From NCBI GenBank assembly GCA_004292955.1, contig RDXX01000019.1, positions 1-64,000 of the forward strand: a DNA stretch of 64,000 bases, read 5' to 3'. Positions 18,744 through 26,260 of this stretch are shown one piece after another. Below the pieces are notes generated by a model, which saw only the letters and a list, made by a program, of their open reading frames with translations, ran no database searches and had not been told where the DNA came from. How positions within the stretch are numbered: the first letter of the stretch is position 1; every line of letters begins with the position of its first letter. This DNA is from Oscillatoriales cyanobacterium. Lineage in GTDB: Bacteria; Cyanobacteriota; Cyanobacteriia; Cyanobacteriales; Microcoleaceae. The position numbers were made by a program, and so were the translations under genes.

Positions 18744-19181
18744 ATGAAAGACGAGCAACCAATTGCCGAGTTTGACCTTCAGGTTACAACAGACCTGAAC
18801 GCTCTGACACAAGTTTCGGAATGGTTGGAGAATATTGTTCTGCCGCTGATACCACAGGACTTGTGGTGGCAGTGCAGCCTGATTGTTAATGAAGGGTTTA
18901 CAAATGCTGTCCGCCATGCTCACCAGAACTTGCCCCCCGAGACGCCGATCGACATTGACGTAAAAGTGTTTGCAGACTACTTAGAAATTAGGATTTGGGA
19001 CAGAGGTCAACCCTTCAACCTGGAATCAAAGCTGCGCTCGATCCTGCAAGAGCAGCGCGATCCGTTGGATAGAGAAGGAGAAAGGGGACTGGTGTTTATG
19101 TACAAGCTCACCGACGAGCTGCACTATATCCGTACCGACGATCGCTCCAACTGCCTGGTAATGCGGAAAAACCTTACCTGA
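18744..19181 (+). CDS. RsbW-type anti-sigma factor / serine kinase (HATPase_c_2)
   Basis: 145 residues from the ATG at 18744, chosen because AGGGAGAAG lies 5-13 bases upstream; a longer frame has no such signal. It has the GHKL ATPase boxes of partner-switching kinases: N-box VNEGFTNAVRHAH, G1 WDRGQPF and G2 EGERGLVFM. RsbW/SpoIIAB proteins phosphorylate a serine on a STAS partner. The neighbouring STAS-sugar transferase is the obvious candidate substrate. A WcaI-like glycosyltransferase follows. Confidence 0.92.
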   Translation: MKDEQPIAEFDLQVTTDLNALTQVSEWLENIVLPLIPQDLWWQCSLIVNEGFTNAVRHAHQNLPPETPIDIDVKVFADYLEIRIWDRGQPFNLESKLRSILQEQRDPLDREGERGLVFMYKLTDELHYIRTDDRSNCLVMRKNLT

Positions 19182-19345
19182 GGGCGCCGGCAGGGCCCTC
19201 CCCTGGGCGGCTTCTGGCGATCGTCGGCAGGGCCGGGCGCCGCCCCTGCGATGCTCCCTGACACCCAACCACATCCTCTGCAATTCACCGGGTGGACGAT
19301 CGAGTAGAGGAGCGGCAGGACTATTTGCTTCAAACTAAATATATT

Positions 19346-20614
19346 ATGCGTATTCTAATTTATTCCTATAACTACTATCCAGAGCCGATCGGCATTGCCC
19401 CCTTGATGACAGAACTAGCCCAAGGCCTAGTCAAGCGAGGGCACCAAGTTCGAGTCGTCACCGGAATGCCCAACTATCCCCAGCGGCGAATTTATCCGCA
19501 ATATCGGGGCAAATTTTACCTCACCGAAGAACACAACGGCGTCACTATTCAGCGGAGTTACCTGCGCGTCAACGGCCCTCACCCCAGCCTGCTAGACCGA
19601 CTTTTGCTAGACGGTAGTTTTGTCGTATCCAGCGCCGTCCAAGCATTCAGAGGCTGGCGTCCCGACGTGATTTTCTCAACAATGCCACCTTTACCGATTT
19701 GCGTCCCAGTGGCATTTTACGGCTGGACTCGCAATATCCCGATCGTCCTCAACGTACAGGATATCGTCTCAGAAGCAGCAGTGCGCGTCGGCTTGGTGAA
19801 AAAAAACGGACTGCTAATTCAGATTGCGGACGCCTTAGAAAAATTTGCCTACAGCACAGCCAGCCAAGTCAGCGTTATCGACAGCGGTTTTGTCAGCAAA
19901 TTGCACTCTCAGGGAGTACCCCCGGAAAAAATAGTTTGCCTTCCGAATTGGGTTGATGTCAATTTCATCCGCCCTTTACCAAAAGAAAATAACCCCTTTC
20001 GCGAAACCCACAAACTAAATGGCAAGTTTGTGGTTCTTTATGCTGGAAATATTGCCCTTACCCAAGGCTTACAAACAGTGGTCAAAGCAGCGACCCGTTT
20101 GAAGCACATACCTGAAATTGCTTTTGTAATTGTGGGGGAATCAACAGCACTGACGCGCTTGCAAAAAGATTGCGAAACTTACAAAGCTACTAATGTAATG
20201 TTACTGTCGTTTGAACCGCGAGAAAAATTGCCCGAAATGTTAGCTGCTGCGGATGTTAGTTTAGTCGTACAAAAGCGCCGGGTAACTAACTTTAATATGC
20301 CTTCAAAAATTCAAGTGCTGCTGGCGAGCGGTCGGGCAATTTTGGCGTCCGTTCCCGAAACTGGTACGGCGCATAAAGCAGTGCAGCAAAGCGGTGGCGG
20401 GGTGGTGGTAGCGCCGGAAGATCCGCAGGCTTTGGCTGATGCTGTGGAGGATTTGTTCTTAAATCGCGATCGGGTGGATGCGTTGGGCGAGCAAGGTAGA
20501 AAGTATGCTGTGGAGAATTACGGATTTGAGGAAGCTTTGAATCATTATGAGGCTTTATTTGCGGCGGTGGCGGCAAGTCATGCTGAGAAAATATTGCAAC
20601 CGCTGCCAAAGTAG
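19346..20614 (+). CDS. WcaI-like glycosyltransferase (GT4)
   Basis: 422 residues from the ATG at 19346, where family similarity begins (MRILIYSYNYYPEPIGIAPL). A GT-B fold: N-terminal acceptor domain with GHQVRVVTGMPNYPQ, and C-terminal nucleotide-sugar domain with VVLYAGNIALTQGL and VVAPEDPQALADAV. It matches the WcaI family involved in colanic-acid-like exopolysaccharide assembly. It is transcribed with the STAS-sugar transferase and the RsbW-type kinase and would add a later sugar to the unit started by that transferase. Confidence 0.92.
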   Translation: MRILIYSYNYYPEPIGIAPLMTELAQGLVKRGHQVRVVTGMPNYPQRRIYPQYRGKFYLTEEHNGVTIQRSYLRVNGPHPSLLDRLLLDGSFVVSSAVQAFRGWRPDVIFSTMPPLPICVPVAFYGWTRNIPIVLNVQDIVSEAAVRVGLVKKNGLLIQIADALEKFAYSTASQVSVIDSGFVSKLHSQGVPPEKIVCLPNWVDVNFIRPLPKENNPFRETHKLNGKFVVLYAGNIALTQGLQTVVKAATRLKHIPEIAFVIVGESTALTRLQKDCETYKATNVMLLSFEPREKLPEMLAAADVSLVVQKRRVTNFNMPSKIQVLLASGRAILASVPETGTAHKAVQQSGGGVVVAPEDPQALADAVEDLFLNRDRVDALGEQGRKYAVENYGFEEALNHYEALFAAVAASHAEKILQPLPK

Positions 20615-20667
20615 ACGAGCAATTGCATACATCTGCGATCGATCGCAGATTTAAGGCAGACGCAACA

Positions 20668-20788
20668 GGGAGCATCTCATTTTTGCAAGAAGCATTTTTT
20701 ATTGCAGTGCGAGCGTCCCCGCTCGCCTGCTATATCAATCAGCACGCGAGCGGGGACAGCACTACAGATGCAAAACTGAGATGCTCCC
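20668..20788. mobile_element. 121-bp MITE with 20-bp TIRs and 9-bp target duplication
   Basis: Terminal arms 20668-20687 and 20769-20788 are inverted copies at 19 of 20 positions (GGGAGCATCTCATTTTTGCA). GACGCAACA occurs directly on both sides (20659-20667 and 20789-20797), a 9-bp target duplication. The interior carries a second perfect 12-bp inverted repeat, GTCCCCGCTCGC (20715-20726 with 20746-20757). Removing the element and one duplicate restores a sequence resembling the interspersed repeat at about 58250-58305. There is no coding capacity. Confidence 0.85.
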
Positions 20789-20861
20789 GACGCAACACAG
20801 ATGAACACCGATAATTTTAAGAAAAGCGAGATAATGAATGTAAGATATCTCTTAATTTTGG

Positions 20862-22184
20862 TTAATTTTTATGAGGTGCCTTAGCCAGTTTCAGTTGAAT
20901 CAAATTAAATAAAGGAATCAGATATAAATAAAACGCATAGGGTATAAAATCCGAATTGACACCCAAGACAGTTGCTGGAACTAATCCTGCAATATTCCAA
21001 GGAATTAAGGGGGAAATCACAACAGCGGTATTTTCTAAGTCTACAGCAAGTTGATAATCATCTAATTTTTGTTGGCGGTACTTTGATTCCACTAATTGAT
21101 GGGTCAAGATAATTGCGATCGTCTGGGTACAACCAAAGGCTGCTGAAAAAATGCTAATTACTGTTGTGGCAAAAAATAAATCTCCTCTGGTTCGAGCTTT
21201 ATTGAGAGACACTTCCACAAATTCTAAAATTCTGGTGCCGGCAAAAATGCCAGCAAATGCTGTCGAGACAACTACAACTAATGAAACTTTTGCCATAGAC
21301 AAAATTCCTCCTCCTGCTACAATATCTTTTAAACTAGAAGTTGATTCTAATTTAAATCCTGCGATCGCAAATTGCAGAATCTCGATCGCCGAATAACCTT
21401 GAACGAAAAAGGCGATCGCACTTCCGGTAATGATACTAACAGCCATCGCGATTTTGACTTCGACTCGCAGTACACAAAGTATGAGAATTGTCAAGGCTGG
21501 CAGCAAAGTTATCGAATTAAGATTGAAGGCTGTGCCTAGTTCCAAAGCCAAATTGTTGCCGGAAAGTTCGACGGGATTAAAAGCCGATAAAATTAAATAC
21601 AACAAGCTGGAAACGAGCAGCGGTAATAAGCCCGTCACCGCCATATTTTTGAGATTGGTATAAATTTCGGTTTTGGTAAGGATGGCAATCAAAATAGCGC
21701 TCGAAGACATCGGAGAACACCGATCGCCCACATAAGCTCCCGCCACAATCGCCCCGGCGATCGGATTCGGATTTACACCGCTGCCGTTGGCGATTATCAT
21801 CAAAGCAATGCCGATCGTGCTCGCAGCACCAAAAGATGTTCCCAGTAGTACAGAAAAAACGCTGGTTAAGATAAACGCCCAAAAAATGAAATACTGAGGG
21901 TCGATCGATTTAATTCCCCAATATACCAGAACCGGAACAGTCCCCGCAGCCATCCACACAGCCATGACTGCGCCGATTAAAAGTAAAATAGCGATGACTG
22001 AAAAAGATTTTTGACTGCCAGCAACAGCCATTTTGATTAAGGTTTTTAGCGGAAATCCCCTCCGCAACAAAATGACCGTCAAAATTGCCATCGAAGCTAG
22101 AAGCGGAGCAACTATAAAATAACCTTTGATGGCACTGATTAAAAGTAGAATAAATGAGAACGATACAAAAAATAGCAAATCCAT
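20862..22184 (-). CDS. NhaC-family Na+/H+ antiporter
   Basis: 440 residues with about eleven membrane segments. SFGAASTIGIALMIIANGSG and GAYVGDRCSPMSSSAIL are typical of NhaC proteins, which exchange sodium for protons at the cytoplasmic membrane. The start codon is fused to the stop of the preceding BrnA-like gene (TAATG), so translation is probably coupled. The ATG is the only sensible start. Confidence 0.9.
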   Translation of the reverse strand: MDLLFFVSFSFILLLISAIKGYFIVAPLLASMAILTVILLRRGFPLKTLIKMAVAGSQKSFSVIAILLLIGAVMAVWMAAGTVPVLVYWGIKSIDPQYFIFWAFILTSVFSVLLGTSFGAASTIGIALMIIANGSGVNPNPIAGAIVAGAYVGDRCSPMSSSAILIAILTKTEIYTNLKNMAVTGLLPLLVSSLLYLILSAFNPVELSGNNLALELGTAFNLNSITLLPALTILILCVLRVEVKIAMAVSIITGSAIAFFVQGYSAIEILQFAIAGFKLESTSSLKDIVAGGGILSMAKVSLVVVVSTAFAGIFAGTRILEFVEVSLNKARTRGDLFFATTVISIFSAAFGCTQTIAIILTHQLVESKYRQQKLDDYQLAVDLENTAVVISPLIPWNIAGLVPATVLGVNSDFIPYAFYLYLIPLFNLIQLKLAKAPHKN

Positions 22185-22459
22185 TATTGATGGGCTTTCA
22201 TGTATTCTCGCAGTAACGTGTTAATCTGAGTTTGATAACCTCGACCTTGAGATTTAAACCACTCCAAAACATCACGGTCAATGCGTAAGGTCACTTGAGC
22301 TTTCGTCTTAGGGTTGCGTAAGCCTCGCCGAACTAATGCTTTGGCAAACGTTTCAGGCGTAATTTCAGGGCAATCAAAGAAATCAATATCTTCATCAGTC
22401 ATGGCATCTAGGCGTTGCCAGTCAGTTTGAGATTTGCTCGAAGTAAATTCGTTGTTCAT
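22184..22459 (-). CDS. BrnA-like antitoxin without a BrnT partner
   Basis: 91 residues. The C-terminal half has the BrnA ribbon-helix-helix pattern (KAQVTLRIDRDVLEWFKSQG then RGYQTQINTLLREYM). BrnA normally follows and neutralises the RelE-like toxin BrnT. Here nothing resembling BrnT lies upstream (22460-22730 is non-coding) and the downstream gene is an antiporter joined through TAATG. It may be an orphan regulator, or answer to a toxin elsewhere. Confidence 0.88.
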   Translation of the reverse strand: MNNEFTSSKSQTDWQRLDAMTDEDIDFFDCPEITPETFAKALVRRGLRNPKTKAQVTLRIDRDVLEWFKSQGRGYQTQINTLLREYMKAHQ

Positions 22460-22476
22460 TGATTGTTACTAAATAT

Positions 22477-22547
22477 TAGACTTCTGGCATAATTATTGTG
22501 GAACAGGCATCCTGCCTGTTCTTGACTGTCTTTTTGCCAGATGTCTA
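22477..22547. repeat. 71-bp nested palindrome
   Basis: Outer arms 22477-22489 and 22535-22547 (TAGACTTCTGGCA) are complementary at 12 of 13 positions. An inner palindrome AACAGGCATCCTGCCTGTT sits at 22502-22520. It shares its architecture, and part of the GTGG..GGC.TCC.GCCTGT core, with the palindrome at 16753. It lies immediately upstream of the BrnA-like gene. Confidence 0.75.
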
Positions 22548-22730
22548 TGGTAACTACAATTTGTCGTTACAGCCACCGACTTTAACAGATTTTTGAATGG
22601 TTTAGGTAGAGCCGATCGCCCCCTTCACCTCTCCCCATCCCAGAAGCCACCGCACCCCTGTCAGCCCTACACCGCAGTCCATTAAAACAAAACGCTAAAA
22701 TAATAGATCCTACAAGTTGGGAGTTAATAT

Positions 22731-23369
22731 TTGACACTTGCACTCGATCGCGAAAAAGTCCTAGCTTGGCTCACACAGCGCGTTCCTGCCGCCCGCATCA
22801 CACACATCCTCGGAGTCGAACAGACAGCAGGAGACTTGGCTCGCCATTACGGCCTCGACGAAGCAAAAGCCCGATCGGCAGGACTGCTGCACGACTTGGC
22901 AAAATACTTCAAACCCCAAATGCTGCTGCAAATGGCTCAGAAGGAAGGTTTAGAGTTAGACTCAGTGTTGGAAGCACACCCGCATTTGCTGCACGCAGAC
23001 GCGAGCGCGATCGTCGCTAGAGACGAATTCGGGGTGGTCGATCGAGAAATTTTGGACGCAATCGCCAATCATACCCTCGGCCGACCAAACATGAGCCAGC
23101 TCAGTTGTACCGTATTTATAGCAGACACTATAGAACCCAGCCGCGGCAACACAGCCGAACTAGAAGCACTGCGCGAGACAAGCGTCCAAAATCTTTATGC
23201 AGCCGTGTGGCAAACTAGCGATCATTCTCTCAAATATTTGCTAGAAACTCGCTGCTACATCCACCCGCGCACCGTACTTACGCGGAATTGGGCGCTGCAA
23301 ATGGCCCGCGCCCAATCGCCCGAAATAGGAAATTCGACATCCAAGTCGATCGAACAAATCACAAGTTAA
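22731..23369 (+). CDS. yqeK: YqeK-type HD-domain hydrolase (Ap4A hydrolase)
   Basis: 212 residues. YqeK proteins symmetrically cleave diadenosine tetraphosphate to two ADP. The HD-domain metal ligands are seen as ITHILGVEQTA, GLLHDLAKY, HADASA and NHTLG, ending in DTIEPSRG. The start is TTG with GGGAG 8 bases upstream; no ATG is available before the first conserved histidine. The next gene is rsfS after 138 bases, the usual bacterial order. Confidence 0.92.
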   Translation: MTLALDREKVLAWLTQRVPAARITHILGVEQTAGDLARHYGLDEAKARSAGLLHDLAKYFKPQMLLQMAQKEGLELDSVLEAHPHLLHADASAIVARDEFGVVDREILDAIANHTLGRPNMSQLSCTVFIADTIEPSRGNTAELEALRETSVQNLYAAVWQTSDHSLKYLLETRCYIHPRTVLTRNWALQMARAQSPEIGNSTSKSIEQITS

Positions 23370-23507
23370 ACGTAAAATTTACCAGCAATCCTGTACTTAC
23401 TTTTGGCTTGAATTTAACTCCTATTTCCAGTCTCAAACTGCCAACAACCGAAAGCCAATAGCGCACCAATTCCCCCTTACCGTATCAATTAGGAACTTAA
23501 ACACTTA

Positions 23508-23942
23508 ATGTCAGATCTAACCCAACTCGAATACTCCCGGGCCCAGTCCACAGTAACCGACGCCACCATCCCAGACGAAGCCCGCGGCCTGATATTGACC
23601 GCTGCACAAGCTGCCGACGACCGCAAAGCAGTTGATATTGTATTGCTGGGCGTCGCAGAAGTATGCTATCTCGCTGACTACTTTGCGATCGTCACCGGAT
23701 TCTCCAACGTCCAGGTACGAGCCATCTCCCAAGCCATCGCCGACCAAGTAGAAGAAGAATGGGGACGCTTGCCGCTGCGTACACAAGGGCTATCAGACGC
23801 CAGTTGGGTCGTCATGGACTACGGCGACGTGATTATCCACATCTTGAAACCTCAAGAGCGCGAATTTTACAATTTAGAAGCGTTCTGGGGACACGCCGAA
23901 CGCATTGAATTTTCCACCGCGCCGAGAGGATCGCTAATGTGA
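23508..23942 (+). CDS. rsfS: Ribosome silencing factor RsfS
   Basis: 144 residues. RsfS binds ribosomal protein L14 and blocks subunit joining in starvation. The core DIVLLGVAEVCYLADYFAIV followed by TGFSNVQVRAI, and the C-terminal WVVMDYGDVIIHIL, are diagnostic. About 35 residues precede the domain, as is common in cyanobacteria. The stop overlaps the GTG start of the next gene by 4 bases. Confidence 0.95.
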   Translation: MSDLTQLEYSRAQSTVTDATIPDEARGLILTAAQAADDRKAVDIVLLGVAEVCYLADYFAIVTGFSNVQVRAISQAIADQVEEEWGRLPLRTQGLSDASWVVMDYGDVIIHILKPQEREFYNLEAFWGHAERIEFSTAPRGSLM

Positions 23943-24439
23943 AAGACACTTCTGTTTCTATTTGTCCTGTTCCCCAGGAACAACGCCCGGTTAATGAATA
24001 TCAAGAACTTACAGAATCCTGGTTTTTTAGCTGGGTAACTCTCGATTTGCCCGCATATCTGGCAAAACTTGCTTGGGTATGGGGTTGGAGTTGCTTGGTA
24101 TCCGGGCCCTTAGCAGCAGCCAGCTTTGCTCCGCTGAAGTATCCAGTTCAGTTTGCCCTGTGCGCTGCCGCTGGTGCCGGTTTTATTCTAGGATTAGCTT
24201 TGCTGCGGCTTTACTTGGGTTGGTTCTACGTGCGATCGCGACTTTCCAATCCCACAGTCGTCTACGAAGAGTCTGGCTGGTACGATTGTCAATCTTGGCC
24301 TAAAACTCCCGAAGTTTTAGCTCAAGACCAATTGATAGTCAACTACGAACTAGAACCAATTCTCAGGCGTCTGCGGCAGACATTTTATGGTTTGACAGTA
24401 TTGCTGGTTGGCGGGGGACTAATTTGGAGTTTTGTGTAA
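23939..24439 (+). CDS. CGLD27 (DUF1230) family membrane protein
   Basis: 166 residues, conserved in cyanobacteria and plastids (CGLD27 / Ycf36). Two hydrophobic pairs surround residues 45-100, one hydrophobic segment is C-terminal, and the conserved NEYQELTESWFFSW and VYEESGWYDCQSWPKTPE stretches are present. In algae the family is reported in photosynthetic or iron-related acclimation; the molecular role is unsettled. The GTG start overlaps rsfS by 4 bases, showing translational coupling. Confidence 0.92.
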   Translation: MKDTSVSICPVPQEQRPVNEYQELTESWFFSWVTLDLPAYLAKLAWVWGWSCLVSGPLAAASFAPLKYPVQFALCAAAGAGFILGLALLRLYLGWFYVRSRLSNPTVVYEESGWYDCQSWPKTPEVLAQDQLIVNYELEPILRRLRQTFYGLTVLLVGGGLIWSFV

Positions 24440-24531
24440 TCGGAAGTTGTAACAGGGAAGTTTTGAGTCGTAGGGGCGGTGCCCCGTGCCCGCCCCGTTG
24501 TGACAAGGGGATCAAAACTTCCACGGGCCCC

Positions 24532-24559
24532 AATCTAAAATCTAAAATCTAAAATCTAA
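24532..24559. repeat. Heptamer tandem repeat AATCTAA x4
   Basis: Four perfect 7-base units end 7 bases before the asparaginase ATG, so they occupy the ribosome binding region; no Shine-Dalgarno is left there. Confidence 0.9.
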
Positions 24560-24566
24560 AATTGAT

Positions 24567-25520
24567 ATGACAAGGGGAAAACGAACCCAAGCTCCCGAAC
24601 TCGAAGTCACACTGCTGCGCGAAGGTATTCCAGAATCTAGGCATCGCGCCCAAGCCGCTGTCTGCGACAAGCGCGGCCGCGTTCTTTCCGTTGCCGGTAA
24701 CTCGGAAACGGCGACATTTGTCCGTTCTTCACTCAAACCTTTTCAAGCTTTGGCTGTGACGGCGACGGGATCTTTAGAGCGCTACGAATTGACCGATCGA
24801 GATTTAGCGATTATTTGCAGTTCTCATCAAGGTACGATCGAGCAATCGCGGCAGGTATTTAACGTCCTGTGGCGCTGCGACATTGACCCCTCTAAACTTC
24901 AATGCCCCATTCCCGAAGGCAAAAAGAGCGCCCTGCAATACAACTGTTCTGGCAAACACGCCGGAATGCTAGCTGTCTGTCAGCAACTGCACTGGCCGCT
25001 GGAAACTTATTTGCGGCGCAAACATCCCGTCCAGCAGCTTATTTTGGGCAAAGTGGCTGACTTGCTGGCCATGCCTGCCGAAGAGTTTATCAGCGCTCGC
25101 GACGACTGCGGCGCTCCTACCTATCTGTTGCAGTTGGGGCAAATGGCGTCTTTGTACGCTAAATTAGCCTCCGGTGACAATGTGGATATGGAGCGGATTG
25201 TCCGCGCTATGACTCATCACCCGATGATGGTTGCTGGTGAGGGGAGATTTGACACGGAACTGATGCGCTTGACTCAAGGCGAATTGGTGAGCAAATCCGG
25301 TGCTGAAGGGGTTCAGTGTATTGGCCGGGTTGGCGAAGGTATGGGTTTGGCAATTAAGGTAACTGATGGAGGAAAGCGCGCTAAATTTGCTGTGGCGATT
25401 CACTTGCTCAAGCAGTTGGGCTGGATTACTGCGACGATCGCCGAAACTCTTTCGGACACTTACCTGACTCTCAGCGATTTTAAGCGTTTGGAGGTAGTCG
25501 GCGAAGTTTCGATGCTCTGA
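24567..25520 (+). CDS. L-asparaginase II family protein (PF06089-type)
   Basis: 317 residues. The family hydrolyses asparagine to aspartate. Landmarks are the N-terminal VTLLREGIPESRHRAQAAVC, FVRSSLKPFQALA, the CSSHQGT motif and NCSGKHAGMLAVC, with GEGRFDTELM near the C-terminus. It starts 127 bases after CGLD27 and the two are on the same strand; heptamer repeats AATCTAA lie between them just before the start. Confidence 0.92.
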   Translation: MTRGKRTQAPELEVTLLREGIPESRHRAQAAVCDKRGRVLSVAGNSETATFVRSSLKPFQALAVTATGSLERYELTDRDLAIICSSHQGTIEQSRQVFNVLWRCDIDPSKLQCPIPEGKKSALQYNCSGKHAGMLAVCQQLHWPLETYLRRKHPVQQLILGKVADLLAMPAEEFISARDDCGAPTYLLQLGQMASLYAKLASGDNVDMERIVRAMTHHPMMVAGEGRFDTELMRLTQGELVSKSGAEGVQCIGRVGEGMGLAIKVTDGGKRAKFAVAIHLLKQLGWITATIAETLSDTYLTLSDFKRLEVVGEVSML

Positions 25521-25566
25521 GTTGTTCCGCATTACAATTCTCTATCTAGATAACCAGATCAAAAAT

Positions 25567-25614
25567 CCCCTCCCCCTCTCCCCCTCTTCCCCTCTCCCCC
25601 TCTCCCCCTCTCCC
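25567..25614. repeat. Pyrimidine-rich heptamer array (CCCCTCT)
   Basis: About seven imperfect 7-base CCCCTCT/CCCTCTT units lie between the asparaginase gene and the initiator tRNAs. Confidence 0.8.
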
Positions 25615-25734
25615 TATCAGATCGACACTTATTCGCCAATTTCAGCAACCCCTACCACAACCTCAAAAGTTTTTTTGATTGAGGGGTTGCAATTTCCAGA
25701 AAGATGTGTTTATATTAGAGAGTAGACAAAACGA

Positions 25735-25811
<77 letters not shown>

Positions 25812-25823
25812 ACTTGAAACAAG

Positions 25824-25857
25824 CCCTGCAATCTTTGAGGATGCAGGGTTTGATTTT
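25824..25857 (+). terminator. Terminator-like hairpin after initiator tRNA 1
   Basis: CCCTGCA (25824-25830) pairs with TGCAGGG (25842-25848) and is followed by TTTGATTTTT. Confidence 0.65.
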
Positions 25858-25881
25858 TGAGAATAGATAGACAGACAGCGA

Positions 25882-25958
<77 letters not shown>

Positions 25959-25969
25959 AATTCAATCGA

Positions 25970-26010
25970 ACAAGCCCCGGCAAACCTAAAAGTTGCTGGG
26001 GCTTGTTTTA
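25970..26010 (+). terminator. Rho-independent terminator after initiator tRNA 2
   Basis: ACAAGCCCCGGCAA (25970-25983) pairs with TTGCTGGGGCTTGT (25993-26006) at 13 of 14 positions, then TTTTA. Confidence 0.8.
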
Positions 26011-26030
26011 TGCTGTCTGGAGTTATAGCA

Positions 26031-26059
26031 ATAGGGACACAGCAGTGCTGTGTCCCTAT
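26031..26059. repeat. 29-bp perfect palindrome
   Basis: ATAGGGACACAGCA and its exact complement are separated by one G. It sits between the tRNA terminator and the right end of the TnpB element. Confidence 0.9.
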
Positions 26060-26130
26060 CGCATATTTAGATCTTACCCAAAGGTAAAAAATCAACCTCA
26101 ACCTCAACCTCAACACTCAACCCTATACTT

Positions 26131-26260
26131 TTATTTAGACGACCGTTTGTTTGACACTCCCCGGCTTGAACGCGCAGGGATTCTTGGTTCAACCAGTCGG
26201 CTTGCCCGTTGATGTCACCACCAATGGGTAGAGGTCGGTCTGTCCCCAAGCGTTAATTCC
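26131..26260 (-). ncRNA. Predicted omega RNA region (scaffold plus guide) of TnpB
   Basis: By analogy with characterised TnpB systems, the omega RNA overlaps the 3' end of tnpB, runs through the right end ending ...GGGGAGTGTCAA at 26151, and continues into flanking DNA as guide. The guide would then be the minus-strand sequence 26150 to 26131 (ACAAACGGTCGTCTAAATAA). The extent of the scaffold is a guess; only the position of the right end is read from sequence. Confidence 0.4.
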
